Assembly: GCA_028278245.1 (NCBI GenBank)
Contig: JANQEQ010000055.1
Coordinates: 23,238-87,237, forward strand
Origin: Phycisphaerales bacterium
Lineage (GTDB): Bacteria > Planctomycetota > Phycisphaerae > Phycisphaerales > SM1A02
Length of the DNA stretch: 64,000 bases
Direction: 5' to 3'
Shown here: in pieces, positions 26,857-37,108 of the stretch
Layout of the letters: each line of letters starts with the position of its first letter
Numbering within the stretch: position 1 is the first letter of the stretch
The notes under the pieces: generated by a model
What the model was told of the DNA's origin: nothing
The model's input: the letters and a program-made list of their open reading frames with translations, nothing else
Databases searched by the model: none
Made by a program: the position numbers and the translations under genes

Positions 26857-26956
26857 GAGTTAATATCCGATCAATCGAGGTGTCTTGCTCACCACTATGC
26901 TTGCATAAGAATCAAACAGAGTGTGCGCCGAGAATATCCTCGGCAAACAGTTCATA

Positions 26957-27247
26957 TTATCCTTCGACCACGCCGAGCAGTTCGCTCTCGCGGACGATGA
27001 TGTGCGGGACGTTTTTGATTTCGATTTCAGTGCCGGCGTACTTGCCGTACACCACGACGTTGCCTTTCTTGACAGCAGGTTTGACGCGCTCGCCGTTGTC
27101 CAGCAGTTTCCCGGGACCGGTCGAGACGACTTTACCCTGCATGGGTTTTTCCTTGGCCGATTCAGGCAGATAAATGCCGGCCTTGGTCTTGGTCTCTGCT
27201 TCCAGGGGCTTAATAAGAATGCGATCTTCTAAAGGTTTGACAGCCAT
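26957..27247 (-). CDS. groES: GroES co-chaperonin
   Basis: A 96-residue GroES with the conserved KPLEDRILIKPLEAE start, the GIYLPESAKEKPMQGKV mobile-loop segment and KKGNVVVYGKYAGTEIEI. It caps the GroEL chamber. It lies between the two groEL genes. No CIRCE inverted repeat is visible in the 123-nt gap upstream, so HrcA control of the usual kind is not supported. Confidence 0.95.
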   Translation of the reverse strand: MAVKPLEDRILIKPLEAETKTKAGIYLPESAKEKPMQGKVVSTGPGKLLDNGERVKPAVKKGNVVVYGKYAGTEIEIKNVPHIIVRESELLGVVEG

Positions 27248-27359
27248 TTGTATTTATCTCCGTGCGATGATTTTTATTTGTGAATCATGTGAATTTAAGT
27301 TTTTTTGGTCCGCCGAGCGGATCCTACAGATTTCATTGCGGGCAGATCCCGTTTGTGGG

Positions 27360-27370
27360 GTGTGGGGGGG
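27360..27370 (+). repeat. GTGT-G7 microrepeat at the 3' end of groEL2
   Basis: Seven G after GTGT, directly abutting the groEL2 stop codon (27371-27373). On the transcribed strand it is a C7 run followed by ACAC. Confidence 0.85.
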
Positions 27371-29071
27371 TTAGAATCCCATGCCGCCCATACCGGGCAT
27401 GCCGCCGCCCATACCACCCATACCGGGCATTCCACCACCCATACCGCCCATGCCGTCCATACCGGGTGCGCCGCCGGGCATTGCAGGCTCTTCATCCTTG
27501 GGTGCTTCGGTGACAATGCAATCGCAGGTGAGCAGCAATCCCGCGACGGAAGCTGCATTCTGCAGTGCGGTTCGATCGACCTTGGCGGGTGTGATCACAC
27601 CATCGTCAAGCAGCTTGGCGTATTGCAGGGTGAGAGCATTGAAGCCGAAGTCGCCGGTCTTTTCCTGGACCTTGGCAACGACGACGGAACCTTTTTCGCC
27701 GGCGTTGTCTGCAATGGTCTGCAGGGGGCAGGAGAGTGCTTCTTCGACGATATCCACGCCGAATTTCTCGTCGCCGCGAACGTTCTTGCGCGCCTTTTCC
27801 AGTGCGGGAATTGCACGGAGGAAGCTGACGCCGCCGCCGGGGACGATTCCCTCATCGACCGCTGCGCGAGTTGCGTGCAGTGCGTCTTCCACGCGAGCTT
27901 TCTTTTCCTTCAGTTCAGCTTCGCTACCGGCACCGACATTGATCTGCGCCACGCCGCCGGCCAGCTTGGCCAATCGTTCCTGCAATTTTTCCTGATCGTA
28001 GGAGGAATCGGTGAGTTCGATTTCCCGGCGAATCTGCGCGATGCGATCTTGAATTGCCTTGGTCGAACCGGCGCCTTCGATGATCGTGGTTTTATCTGAA
28101 TCGAGCGTGACCTTCTTTGCCTGCCCGAGTTGTTTCATCGTGACTTTATCAAGCTCAACGCCCAGATCCTTCATGATCGGATCAGCGCCGGTCAGGATCG
28201 CAATGTCCTGGAGCATGGCTTTGCGGCGATCACCGAATGCCGGAGCCTTCACCGCCGCAACCTGCAGGACACCACGCAGCTTGTTGATGACGAGCGTCGA
28301 CAGAGCTTCGCCGGTGATATCCTCAGCGATGATCAGCAAAGGTTTCTTCGCTTCCATCACCTTTTCCAGGAAGGGGACGATCTTCTGCACGCTGTCGATC
28401 TTGTCTTCGTGAATCAGTACCAGCGGCTTGTCGAGCACAGCTTCCATTTCGTCAGGATTCGTGACGAAGTTGGGGCTGAGGTAGCCGCGGTCAAACTGCA
28501 TGCCTTCCACTACGTCAACATAAGTGTCCAGGCCTTTTCCTTCCTCGACGGTGATCACGCCGTCTTTCCCGACCTTGTTGAAGGCTTCGGCCATGATCTT
28601 GCCGATCGCCTCATCGTTGTTGGCGCTGATTGCGGCAACGTCGGCGATCCTGTCGCGAACCGGTTTAGCCATGGTTGTGATTTCTTCGACGACCGCTTTT
28701 ACGCCATACTGAATGCCGCGCACCAGTGCGTTGGCATCTGCTCCGGCAGCGACCTGCTTGAGGCCGGCTTTGAACAGCGCTTCGGCAAACACGGTGGCAG
28801 TTGTCGTTCCGTCGCCCGCATCGTCGGAGGTCTTGCTTGCCGCCTCCTTGACGAGCTGAGCGCCCATATTCTGGACCTTGTCGCGCAGTTCGATTTCCTC
28901 CGCCACAGTGACGCCGTCTTTGGTCACGGTGGGGCCGCCCCAGGATTTATCCAGCACCGCACTTCGACCACGGGGGCCAAGGGTGCTCTTGACTGCGGCG
29001 GACAATTTCTCCACGCCCAGTAGCAGCGATTTACGAGCTTCAGTATCAAAGGCCAATTCCTTCACGGCCAT
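27371..29071 (-). CDS. groL: GroEL chaperonin, copy 2 (with GGM tail)
   Basis: A 566-residue Hsp60 with [11 protein letters not shown] near residue 86 and a C-terminal run of GGM and GMPGM repeats, the flexible tail typical of canonical GroEL, here unusually long. It is clearly paralogous but not close to copy 1. GGAGAG lies about 5 nt before its ATG, and a promoter-like pair lies at 29110-29138. It is the first gene of the groEL2-groES-groEL1-dnaJ-grpE-fmdB run. Confidence 0.95.
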   Translation of the reverse strand: MAVKELAFDTEARKSLLLGVEKLSAAVKSTLGPRGRSAVLDKSWGGPTVTKDGVTVAEEIELRDKVQNMGAQLVKEAASKTSDDAGDGTTTATVFAEALFKAGLKQVAAGADANALVRGIQYGVKAVVEEITTMAKPVRDRIADVAAISANNDEAIGKIMAEAFNKVGKDGVITVEEGKGLDTYVDVVEGMQFDRGYLSPNFVTNPDEMEAVLDKPLVLIHEDKIDSVQKIVPFLEKVMEAKKPLLIIAEDITGEALSTLVINKLRGVLQVAAVKAPAFGDRRKAMLQDIAILTGADPIMKDLGVELDKVTMKQLGQAKKVTLDSDKTTIIEGAGSTKAIQDRIAQIRREIELTDSSYDQEKLQERLAKLAGGVAQINVGAGSEAELKEKKARVEDALHATRAAVDEGIVPGGGVSFLRAIPALEKARKNVRGDEKFGVDIVEEALSCPLQTIADNAGEKGSVVVAKVQEKTGDFGFNALTLQYAKLLDDGVITPAKVDRTALQNAASVAGLLLTCDCIVTEAPKDEEPAMPGGAPGMDGMGGMGGGMPGMGGMGGGMPGMGGMGF

Positions 29072-29109
29072 GGTATCTCTCCGAAAATTCAGGGTGATCC
29101 GGTCAAAAA

Positions 29110-29138
29110 GTAATAATTTCCTGTCGATTCAGAATCAA
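29110..29138 (-). promoter_or_regulatory. Candidate sigma-70-type promoter of groEL2
   Basis: On the minus strand TTGATT (29138-29133) and TATTAC (29115-29110) are separated by 17 nt and lie about 40 nt before the groEL2 start. Each matches the consensus at four of six positions. No CIRCE element is seen here. Confidence 0.35.
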
Positions 29139-29313
29139 ATACCGCGCCACATTCATGACAGGGGTGAATGCTGCATAACTAACCAGTAATCAACCATTTA
29201 CACGGTTTAGGGGTGAGCGCGTAGAGGGGGTGATCCTGACAGTGAACGTCCCGTGTACCCCTGCGGCTGCCAAGGTGGCAGGTGGAGCACGAAGCGGATT
29301 TGCGCAAGAAAAT

Positions 29314-29339
29314 CGGGAGGCTTGATGCGAAGCCTCCCG
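29314..29339 (-). terminator. Terminator downstream of clpC
   Basis: CGGGAGGCTT pairs perfectly over 10 bp with AAGCCTCCCG across a 6-nt loop. On the minus strand it is followed by ATTTTCTT, so it ends the clpC transcript. It occupies part of the 355-nt gap between groEL2 and clpC; apart from this hairpin and the groEL2 promoter region I see nothing in that gap. Confidence 0.72.
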
Positions 29340-29426
29340 TAGTCCACTTCCTCAAGGGGCGAATGTGGGGCTGATTTGTACCCAATCTGTACCGCAGTGC
29401 TCCCTGAGGGTTGCATTCAATTTCTG

Positions 29427-32021
29427 TTACCCAGCAGCAGCCGGGGCTGTTGTCGGGGTGGTGGGAGTGGGTTGATTTCCTCCATTGTCATCATCACCGT
29501 CATCTTCACCCTCATCGTTCTCTCCCTTGGATTTGGGAGAGTGGACGGCGCTGAAGAAAAGGTTGTCCGCATCTTCCTTGTGGGTGACATTGATCTGATC
29601 GCCGGCCACGTAATCACCACTGAGGAGCGATTCCGCCAGCGGATCTTCGATGTGCGTGCCGATTGCGCGCCGGAGCGGACGGGCACCGAAATCTGGATTG
29701 AAACCCTTCTCAATCAGGAAGTCCTTTGCCGCCTGATCGAGTTCCAGCGTCATTTCCTTGACTTCCAGACGTTCGCGTACTTTGTTCAATTCGATCTCGA
29801 TAATCTCGTAAAGATCTTCCTTGATCAACGGACGGAAGACGATGATTTCATCCAACCGGTTGAGGAATTCAGGGCGGAAGAACTTCTCGCACTCGGCGAG
29901 TAATGCGTCCTTGATCTTCTGGTAGTTCTGGACATCATCGCGCTTGCCGAAGCCAAACGATTGACCACCCTTGATCAGATCTGCGCCGATGTTACTGGTC
30001 ATGATGAGGATGACATTCTTGAAATCGACGTGCCGGCCGAAGGAATCGGTAAGTCGGCCTTCCTCCATGATCTGGAGAAGCATGTTGAAGACGTCAGGAT
30101 GTGCCTTTTCAACTTCATCAAGCAGAACCACCGCATAGGGGCGGCGACGGATGCGCTCGGTGAGCTGACCGCCTTCCTCGTAACCGACATATCCGGGAGG
30201 AGCGCCGATGAGGCGGGAGACATTGTGCTTCTCCATGTATTCGCTCATGTCAAGATAAATCAGGGCATCAGCGTCTCCGAACATGAACTCCGCCAGCGCC
30301 TTGGCCAACAGGGTTTTTCCCACGCCGGAAGGGCCGATGAAGATGAACGAACCCATGGGGCGCTCGGGATCTTTGAGTCCGGACCGCGCCTTGCGAATAG
30401 CCTTGGCGACCGATTCGACCGCTTCGTCCTGACTGACGACGGTCTTATGCAGCTCTTCTTCCAGTTTGAGCAATCGTTCGGACTCTTCCTTTTCCAGTCT
30501 TGTCAGCGGTACGCCGGTCATTTTGCTGACGACTTCAGCGATGACGTCCTCGTCAACCACGCCGCCGATTTCATTCATCTGCTCGCGCCATTCCTGCTGC
30601 AATTTTTCCTTTTCGCTGCGAAGCTTTTCAGCCTGGTCGCGAAGATCAGCCGCTTTTTCGTAGTCCGCTTCCTTGACGGCTTCATCTTTCTGTATGGAGA
30701 GTAGTTCGATCTTTTCTTCCATGTCGGCCAGATCCGGTGGCTTGGTCATACTCGTCAGCCTGACCCGGGCACCGGCTTCATCTATCACATCGATGCTCTT
30801 GTCCGGTTGAACCCGACCGGGGATGTATCGACCGGCAAGCTCCACCGCGCTGCGCAGTGCGCCGTCCGTGATCTCTACACGATGGTGCGAGGCATATCGT
30901 TCGCGCAAACCCTTGAGGATTTCAATGGTTTGTTTGGCGGTGGGGGGTTCGACAGGAATCGACTGGAATCGCCGCTCCAGCGCACTGTCCTTTTCGATGT
31001 ATTTTCGATATTCATCGAAAGTGGTTGCGCCGATGCACTGGATTTCACCCCGGGAAAGCGCCGGTTTGAGGACGTTGGATGCGTCGATCGCACCTTCCGC
31101 TCCACCTGCTCCGACCAGTGTGTGCAACTCGTCGATGAACAAAATAACGTTCTTGGCGCGGCGGACTTCGTTCATGACCGCTTTGATGCGCTCTTCAAAC
31201 TGACCTCGGTATTTCGTCCCGGCCACCATCATGGCCAGATCAAGTACTACAAGACGCCGATCCTGCAACAGATCCGGAACTTCCTGGTCAACGATCTGCT
31301 GGGCAAGACCTTCAACAATCGCAGTTTTGCCAACGCCCGCTTCGCCCAGTAGTACGGGATTGTTTTTAGTTCGCCGGCATAGAACCTGTACCAGCCGCTC
31401 AATCTCATCCTGCCGGCCGATGCAGGGATCAAGATCCTTATTGCGGGCCAGTTCGGTGAGATCTCGACCGAAGCTGTCCAGTGCCGGGGTTTTACTTTTT
31501 CCTCGTTTCGGGGCAGCGCCCATTTCCCCTCCCGGTCCACCGCTTGGCTCAAGGCCTTCTTCGACTTCCCCTGCTTCCGGACTCCCTGCCCCCAGCAGGT
31601 TGAGCACCTCTTCTCGGACCTCTTCCAGCTTGAGACCGAGATTCAGCAGAACTTGCGCTGCCACACCATCATGCTCGCGTAGCAAACCAAGAAGCAGATG
31701 CTCGGTACCGACATAATTGTGATTGAGTGCCCGCGCTTCTTCGATGGCATATTCGATGACCTTCTTGGCTCGTGGAGTTTGAGGCAGCTTGCCCATCGTG
31801 ACCATTTCCGGCCCCGATTTGACGAGCTTTTCAACTTCCAGGCGAACCTTGCGCAGGTCGATGTCGAGGTTCTTCAAGACATTGGCACCAACGCCGGATC
31901 CTTCCTTGACCAGACCCAGCAGAATATGCTCGGTACCGATGTACTCGTGATTGAAGCGTTGTGCTTCCTGGTTGGCCAAAGCCATGACTTTTCGAGCACG
32001 GTCAGTGAGCCGTTCAAACAT
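29427..32021 (-). CDS. clpC: ClpC-type AAA+ chaperone/protease subunit
   Basis: An 864-residue Hsp100 unfoldase that feeds substrates to ClpP. Parts in order: the double Clp-N repeat ([17 protein letters not shown] and [16 protein letters not shown]), the first AAA+ module with Walker [14 protein letters not shown], a UVR-type linker ([18 protein letters not shown]), and the second AAA+ module with [14 protein letters not shown] and [12 protein letters not shown]. The linker length and UVR motif mark ClpC rather than ClpB. The C-terminus carries an acidic Asp/Glu stretch then a Pro/Thr tail. It is monocistronic with its own terminator. Confidence 0.95.
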   Translation of the reverse strand: MFERLTDRARKVMALANQEAQRFNHEYIGTEHILLGLVKEGSGVGANVLKNLDIDLRKVRLEVEKLVKSGPEMVTMGKLPQTPRAKKVIEYAIEEARALNHNYVGTEHLLLGLLREHDGVAAQVLLNLGLKLEEVREEVLNLLGAGSPEAGEVEEGLEPSGGPGGEMGAAPKRGKSKTPALDSFGRDLTELARNKDLDPCIGRQDEIERLVQVLCRRTKNNPVLLGEAGVGKTAIVEGLAQQIVDQEVPDLLQDRRLVVLDLAMMVAGTKYRGQFEERIKAVMNEVRRAKNVILFIDELHTLVGAGGAEGAIDASNVLKPALSRGEIQCIGATTFDEYRKYIEKDSALERRFQSIPVEPPTAKQTIEILKGLRERYASHHRVEITDGALRSAVELAGRYIPGRVQPDKSIDVIDEAGARVRLTSMTKPPDLADMEEKIELLSIQKDEAVKEADYEKAADLRDQAEKLRSEKEKLQQEWREQMNEIGGVVDEDVIAEVVSKMTGVPLTRLEKEESERLLKLEEELHKTVVSQDEAVESVAKAIRKARSGLKDPERPMGSFIFIGPSGVGKTLLAKALAEFMFGDADALIYLDMSEYMEKHNVSRLIGAPPGYVGYEEGGQLTERIRRRPYAVVLLDEVEKAHPDVFNMLLQIMEEGRLTDSFGRHVDFKNVILIMTSNIGADLIKGGQSFGFGKRDDVQNYQKIKDALLAECEKFFRPEFLNRLDEIIVFRPLIKEDLYEIIEIELNKVRERLEVKEMTLELDQAAKDFLIEKGFNPDFGARPLRRAIGTHIEDPLAESLLSGDYVAGDQINVTHKEDADNLFFSAVHSPKSKGENDEGEDDGDDDNGGNQPTPTTPTTAPAAAG

Positions 32022-32331
32022 TGGTCAACCTCCATAGGTTCGGCGAAAACTCGCCAGATGAATTTCAGGCTTCCGGTCAACTGTAGCGGCGAGCTATCGG
32101 ACCTTCCACCAGAGGGCTCAAATGCCACCCAAGAAGGGCAACAGGCGTACCATTCCATCGGTTTCCCATGCCCTGTCCATCACTAATTCAGGGCAATGTA
32201 ACGGCTCCAATGGATGCCGATTTCTCCCTGAGGAGGACGCGATATGCCATATTGGCGGCATGTATCTATCCGTATAAACCGGTGTTCACCCACCTTTATG
32301 CCGGAAATAGCAGAAAAGAAGCCGAGTCTGA

Positions 32332-32366
32332 GTGACAGAATTTCTGTCACGAAGACTTGGGTCTTC
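32332..32366. other. Two adjacent inverted repeats between clpC and lolD
   Basis: GTGACAGAA and TTCTGTCAC form a 9-bp palindrome with one central base (32332-32350), directly followed by GAAGAC-TTGG-GTCTTC (32351-32366). They lie about 35 nt downstream of lolD and about 310 nt upstream of clpC. They may end the lolCD transcript or bind a regulator; there is no immediate T-run. Nothing else is recognised in the 377-nt gap. Confidence 0.5.
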
Positions 32367-32398
32367 ACGACACTATCCGCATCTTCCTCGGAGACTCG

Positions 32399-33148
32399 TC
32401 AAATGCGGTTTATGTCTTCCTGCACCTGCCCGTGATGCAGACGGACTATTCGATCTGCTCGCTTTGCGATATCCGGATCGTGCGTCACCATGACAATCGT
32501 CAATCCCGCCTGATGTTGCCTGGCCAGCAAATCGAGGATTTCTCCCCCGGTTTGTTCATCGAGATTGCCCGTCGGCTCGTCAGCGAGGAGGACTTGTGGC
32601 CGATTAATCAATGCCCGTGCTATGGCAACCCGCTGGCGCTCCCCGCCGGAGAGTTCACGCGGCCGATGTGTCAATCTGTGATCCAGACCAAACGCCTGCA
32701 ACAGTGAAGCCGCCTGTCCGCGCAGCTCGGCGCGCTGCCTGTAGTACGCAAATCGCGAAAGCCCCACCAGTGAAGGCAGGATCGTATTCTCGGTGACGTT
32801 CAATTCCGGCAGCAGGTGATAAAACTGAAAAACGAATCCGATGGAGTTGTTGCGATAGCGATTCCGCCGACTTTGCGTCAACTGCGTCAGGTCATTCCCA
32901 TCAAAGTGGATTGTCCCTTTTGCAGTGTCGGGCTGATCAAGATCTCCCATGAGGTGAAGCAGTGTGCTCTTACCGCTGCCCGATGCACCGAGAATGGCGA
33001 TCCACTCCCCGCGATAAACCGTGAGCGATGCACCCTTGAGCACAGGGACATCAACCCGCCCGAGTCGATACGTTTTATGCACGTCGCGCGCCTGCAGGAT
33101 GGGTGATGCAGCCGAATCACCGGATTGAGTGGTGGTCTGATCACTCAT
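32399..33148 (-). CDS. lolD: LolD-like ABC transporter ATPase
   Basis: A 249-residue ATPase with Walker [10 protein letters not shown], signature [15 protein letters not shown], Walker [13 protein letters not shown] and H-loop VTHD. The close fit to the LolD/MacB ATPase class and the permease gene just upstream point to lipoprotein release from the inner membrane. The ATG at 33148 overlaps the end of the permease gene by 8 nt, so the longer frame from 33205 is rejected. Confidence 0.88.
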   Translation of the reverse strand: MSDQTTTQSGDSAASPILQARDVHKTYRLGRVDVPVLKGASLTVYRGEWIAILGASGSGKSTLLHLMGDLDQPDTAKGTIHFDGNDLTQLTQSRRNRYRNNSIGFVFQFYHLLPELNVTENTILPSLVGLSRFAYYRQRAELRGQAASLLQAFGLDHRLTHRPRELSGGERQRVAIARALINRPQVLLADEPTGNLDEQTGGEILDLLARQHQAGLTIVMVTHDPDIAKRADRIVRLHHGQVQEDINRI

Positions 33149-34790
33149 AACGCAACGCCTTGACGGGATCGGTGTCCGCAGCTTTGGCGGCCGGGAGAAA
33201 TGCACCGATCAAACTGAAAAGTACCGCGCCGATCATCGTCAACAGAGCGCTGGCCATATCCAGTGTGTTGGGAATGGTCGTGAAGTAATACACCTTCGGA
33301 TCCCAGATAACCACGCCCCCCAGCTTCCAGGCAATGTAGACCAGGACGGCCAGCAGAATCAAAGTAACTGTGATGAGCAGGCCCAGTACCAATGGGAGCA
33401 GCCGGCCCGAACGACTGCGCATGATTGTCAGGATCAACGTTACCAATGCCGACAAGGCAAAGACAATCGCCAATGTGATTGGGGGGTGTCCCATGGCGGT
33501 GTGAATCGTGTTGATGTTGTGGACGACGAGGTACGCAAGCCCCAGGCCGACGATCGATCCGAGCACGCCGACGACAAGTCCGTAACGCAGAAAAATCCAG
33601 CTGATGCCGAGGCGTGATGCACCGATTGAACGGAGGATGCCGATGTCGCGCGTCTTTTCGTACACAATTGCCCAGAAGATCGCCAACACCAGTCCCGCGC
33701 AGACAAGATACACCAGCGAAAAGAGTGTTCGCATCAGTTCACGTTCTTTTTCTATCGGGCCGATGAACGGTTCCTGCTGTTTTTCCCAGGTTTGGATGAT
33801 TGCGCCGTGCTGCTCTTCCGTTGCTCGTGGGGGAGGAAGGATCTGCGCCGATGTATCCTTCCACAGTTCATCGTAAAACTGCTCGTATGATTGTTCGATG
33901 ATCGGTTCCAGTTCATCAGGTGTCATGTTCCCCTTACCCCGGATGAGGATCATCGTGGCGCGCGCCGGATCAATGCCGATGACTTCCTCTCCTTCTTCAT
34001 CGAGAAGTTCCGCTTCATCCAGATGAAGCAGTCGTTGCGCGATTTGCAGGGGTACCATCACGCGCTTGTCGTCGATGAGATACACGCCGGATATAAATTC
34101 GTTGACCACCGGCAGGATAGTGCTTTCCGGTTCGAGGAATCCACCGGAAGTGTCGATGGGTAACGTCGTCAATGTCACCTGGAAATTTGGCATCCACCAA
34201 TAGCCTTCTCGCATCGGTTGGTATGAGCCGTCTTCCTGTCGCACATTGGCTTCTGATACATGCATGCCCAGCACGATACCGGGCAGATCGGAGCGGCTGT
34301 CGTGCAGCGCGATTCCATCCTGCAATACCTTATTTGAAACGAGTCGGCGAAAGTCATCTTCGTGCGCTTTGTTCTGCTCGTCCTCCGTTAAGGGTCGCCA
34401 GTACAACGTATCTGCAAAGCCCGTGACTTCGTTAAAGCTTTCCGGATCGACACCCCAGATCTGCACGGTTTCAGTTTGTTTGTTGGGACCGTCCGGATAC
34501 GGCATTTTCACCAGCCCCCAACTGTCGATGACCGGCGTGGCGGCGTGAACATCAGGCAGTTTTTCCAGTCGCTCGATCAGACGTTCATAATGCGGTATGC
34601 CGTTGATGGGATAGGAAATAACCACATCGCCCATGAGTGTTCGTCCGGAATCCTTCACCATGTCAAGGAATCCGGTCATGACACTGACGACGATGATCAC
34701 CAGCGCGACGCACAACGCCACCGCGGCTACGGCGATCAATGGAATGACGCGCGTGGTGAGGTAGCGATTGGTGAGCAGGGCGTGATACAT
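33141..34790 (-). CDS. LolC/E-like ABC transporter permease
   Basis: A 549-residue FtsX-type permease: one N-terminal helix (VIPLIAVAAVALCVALVIIVVS), a long periplasmic domain, and C-terminal helices with the YEKTRDIGILRSIGASRLGI motif. It is longer than E. coli LolC or LolE (about 400), mainly from an enlarged periplasmic domain and an extra hydrophobic segment near residues 445-490. With LolD it should extract outer-membrane lipoproteins, matching the many lipoproteins encoded in this window. No separate LolE is seen, so it may act as a homodimer. Confidence 0.85.
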   Translation of the reverse strand: MYHALLTNRYLTTRVIPLIAVAAVALCVALVIIVVSVMTGFLDMVKDSGRTLMGDVVISYPINGIPHYERLIERLEKLPDVHAATPVIDSWGLVKMPYPDGPNKQTETVQIWGVDPESFNEVTGFADTLYWRPLTEDEQNKAHEDDFRRLVSNKVLQDGIALHDSRSDLPGIVLGMHVSEANVRQEDGSYQPMREGYWWMPNFQVTLTTLPIDTSGGFLEPESTILPVVNEFISGVYLIDDKRVMVPLQIAQRLLHLDEAELLDEEGEEVIGIDPARATMILIRGKGNMTPDELEPIIEQSYEQFYDELWKDTSAQILPPPRATEEQHGAIIQTWEKQQEPFIGPIEKERELMRTLFSLVYLVCAGLVLAIFWAIVYEKTRDIGILRSIGASRLGISWIFLRYGLVVGVLGSIVGLGLAYLVVHNINTIHTAMGHPPITLAIVFALSALVTLILTIMRSRSGRLLPLVLGLLITVTLILLAVLVYIAWKLGGVVIWDPKVYYFTTIPNTLDMASALLTMIGAVLFSLIGAFLPAAKAADTDPVKALRYE

Positions 34791-34799
34791 CGTGTTCGA

Positions 34800-35666
34800 T
34801 CAGCGTGATGGTGCGGGCGGTTGTTTTGTGCCCGATGGAGAATCATCTGGGGGAATGGACATGACGGGCTGGCCGTATTGTCTGACAAGATCTATCGGAA
34901 CGCCGATGTCAGCAACGACAATGTCACCGACGTAAGGTTGGGCGTCCAGTTCGAGAAATCCTGGTTTCAGGCCGACGAAGGTAACGGTGCGATCCGCCTG
35001 CACCGCTATCCCCAGGGGTTTGCCGGTGTCGCAATCCAGTCCCGAGGGAATGTCCACCGCCAGCACCGGACATTCTGTTTCGTTGATCCAGTTGATGGCG
35101 TCTGCGGCAGGTCCGGTGATGGGCCGATCAAGACCCGTTCCGAAAATCGCATCGACAATGAGATGCACATCAGTGCAAGTGGTGTATTGATCTGCGGAAA
35201 TCTCCTGAAGTTTCATCTTGCGGCTAATCGCGCAATTGATCCCGGCATCACCCTCCGGTTTCGGTTCAGAAAGCGGGACAATAATCGGCGTTACACCCGC
35301 ATTGTGCAGATGTCGGGCCAGTGCCCAGCCATCACCCCCATTGTTGCCTCCGCCGCAGATGATCAGGACATGAGGCTGATCACACACCTGATCAGCGAGC
35401 ATATCCAGAGCTTCCTCGGCCAGACCCAGCGAAGCATTTTCCATGAGCACCATGCCCGGTATGCCGATATCGTTGATGGCAGTTTGATCGATCTTGCGGA
35501 CCGATTCGCGATCAAGGATGTAAGTATCAGGCAGCGGATCGGATTGTGTCGGCGCGTCGGGTGTGGGATGCGAGGAATCGTGTCGATGTTGGGGCGGTTG
35601 TGCGTGGGGGGGGTGCATATTCAGAAAGTCTACCACTGTTGCCGGTATCTTGCCGTGGGATTCCAT
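34800..35666 (-). CDS. nnrE: NAD(P)H-hydrate epimerase (YjeF N-terminal domain)
   Basis: A 288-residue enzyme that epimerises damaged NAD(P)HX so a dehydratase can repair it. The core shows GIPGMVLMENASLGLAEEA, the GGGNNGGDGWALARHL loop, VDAIFGTGLDRP and AVDIPSGLDCDTG, all family hallmarks. The dehydratase (YjeF C-terminal) domain is absent, so it is the single-domain form. A Pro/His-rich N-terminal ~45 residues precede the domain and include an eight-G run on the plus strand (35606-35613). ATG 35666 begins MESHGK; a TTG two codons earlier is less likely. It lies 9 nt upstream of the LolC-like gene. Confidence 0.9.
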   Translation of the reverse strand: MESHGKIPATVVDFLNMHPPHAQPPQHRHDSSHPTPDAPTQSDPLPDTYILDRESVRKIDQTAINDIGIPGMVLMENASLGLAEEALDMLADQVCDQPHVLIICGGGNNGGDGWALARHLHNAGVTPIIVPLSEPKPEGDAGINCAISRKMKLQEISADQYTTCTDVHLIVDAIFGTGLDRPITGPAADAINWINETECPVLAVDIPSGLDCDTGKPLGIAVQADRTVTFVGLKPGFLELDAQPYVGDIVVADIGVPIDLVRQYGQPVMSIPPDDSPSGTKQPPAPSR

Positions 35667-35717
35667 CTTCAATCGTGACGCATGTCACCCGGTAACGCAT
35701 TTCACATAGTACACTGA

Positions 35718-35742
35718 CCCCCCCCACACGCCCCCCCACACA
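35718..35742 (-). repeat. Two GTGT-G microrepeats between nnrE and the GT2 gene
   Basis: On the plus strand C8 then ACACG (35718-35730) is followed by C7 then ACACA (35731-35742), and a degenerate third copy (C5 ACACA) follows. They lie in the 149-nt divergent region, about 75-100 nt upstream of the glycosyltransferase. Confidence 0.85.
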
Positions 35743-35815
35743 TTCCCCCACACATCCACCATACTCTCCCCACAACACCTCATATACACGCCGCAGGAAC
35801 AGTACATCACATCGC

Positions 35816-37033
35816 ATGGAAGTATTACTCGTCATAACCTGGATTCTACTGGTGCTTTCCGCATTGGGATTGGTGTATTGGCTGATCGTACTCTGGCGGG
35901 TCGGGCGTGTTCTTCTGGATCGTCCGACAGTGAGGCGAGGATTGTCACTCGATGCACCGGAAAACGGTTGGCCGACACTGAGCATTATTGTCCCGGTGCA
36001 TAACGAACAGCGCGTCATTGATGACTGCTGCTCTTCCTTACGCGCTCAGGATTACGAAAGGCTGGAAATCATCTTTGTGCTGGATCGCTGCGAGGATCAG
36101 TCCCTTGCGATACTCCGGCGACATGCAGCAGAAGATGATCGCATCACACTCATTGAAAACGAAGAATGCCCGTCAGACTGGGCGGGCAAGTGTCACGCAG
36201 CCCGGTTGGGAGCAGAAAAAGCACACGGAGACTGGCTGCTTTTTACGGATGCCGACACGGTGTTTGATCCGAACCTCTCCCAGGCATCGCTGGCCCTGGC
36301 AAACCACCAGCAACTGAGTCTACTCAGTCTGCTCAGTACACTCACTTTCAAACAGATGTTTGAGTACATCGTGCAGCCGGTCGCAACGCTCAACCTGATC
36401 CGCATGTATCCGATGGATCGTGTCAATCGCGCTGAATCCGGTCGTACTCGTCCCTTTGCCAACGGACAATTCATGCTTTTCCCCCGTGAAGATTATGATC
36501 GCATCAGCGGACATACCGGCGTCAAGGATGAGTTGTTGGAAGACATTGCCTTTGCGCGTCTGATGCACGAGAACAATGGGCGCTGCGGGGTGTTCCTTGC
36601 TGATGGAATGCTCACCTGCTCGATGTACGATTCACTGGCCGACATGCGCCGAGGGTGGAAGCGCATTTTTGTCGAAGCGTGTAAACGAAAGCCTGGACGA
36701 CTGATGAAAAACGCTCGGCGGGTGATCTTCAGCGGGATTGTTCTTCCCCTGATTCAGATTCTCGCGCTGGTTGCAGCGATTATCATCTTCCGGGGATCAA
36801 ATGACCCGGGTCTGGGCATTCTGACCGGCAGTATTGTTCTGGCAGGGTGGTTGGTGCAATTCCTTGCGTTGCGCTGGATTTATCATTTGGGAGGCGCGCC
36901 GCATCGAGCCTGCATTTTCTATCCGTTGGGAAGCTGGGAAGTTGCTCGTATCATGTTTGACGGTGCCCGCGATCTGAAGGATCAGCGTCCCATCCAGTGG
37001 GCGGATCGTGATTATGTGCGGCAAGTTCGTTGA
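35816..37033 (+). CDS. Family 2 glycosyltransferase, membrane-bound
   Basis: A 405-residue GT-A fold enzyme. An N-terminal helix (VITWILLVLSALGLVYWLIV) is followed by the catalytic domain with SIIVPVHNEQ, the FTDADTVFDP metal-binding segment and DELLEDIAFARLM, then RRGWKRIF in the place of the usual Q/RxxRW motif. Two C-terminal hydrophobic helices follow. The pattern is that of processive or hopanoid/carotenoid-type membrane GT2 enzymes; the sugar and acceptor cannot be told. It is divergent from nnrE and followed by surE. Confidence 0.85.
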   Translation: MEVLLVITWILLVLSALGLVYWLIVLWRVGRVLLDRPTVRRGLSLDAPENGWPTLSIIVPVHNEQRVIDDCCSSLRAQDYERLEIIFVLDRCEDQSLAILRRHAAEDDRITLIENEECPSDWAGKCHAARLGAEKAHGDWLLFTDADTVFDPNLSQASLALANHQQLSLLSLLSTLTFKQMFEYIVQPVATLNLIRMYPMDRVNRAESGRTRPFANGQFMLFPREDYDRISGHTGVKDELLEDIAFARLMHENNGRCGVFLADGMLTCSMYDSLADMRRGWKRIFVEACKRKPGRLMKNARRVIFSGIVLPLIQILALVAAIIIFRGSNDPGLGILTGSIVLAGWLVQFLALRWIYHLGGAPHRACIFYPLGSWEVARIMFDGARDLKDQRPIQWADRDYVRQVR

Positions 37034-37108
37034 GCATCTCTCTGTCGCCATCTCATTTGCAGCATACAATGTGCGTGTAATACGCCACTGTTATCAATAA
37101 GGATAAAG

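Noticed and set aside
28130..29023. 297-codon plus-strand frame opposite groEL2
   Set aside because: It is a mirror frame of a highly conserved gene; the His/Phe/Asp-rich composition is typical of antisense GroEL frames.
26840..29200. CIRCE element (TTAGCACTC-N9-GAGTGCTAA) for HrcA control of groE
   Set aside because: Searched by eye upstream of groEL2, groES and groEL1; no matching inverted repeat was found.
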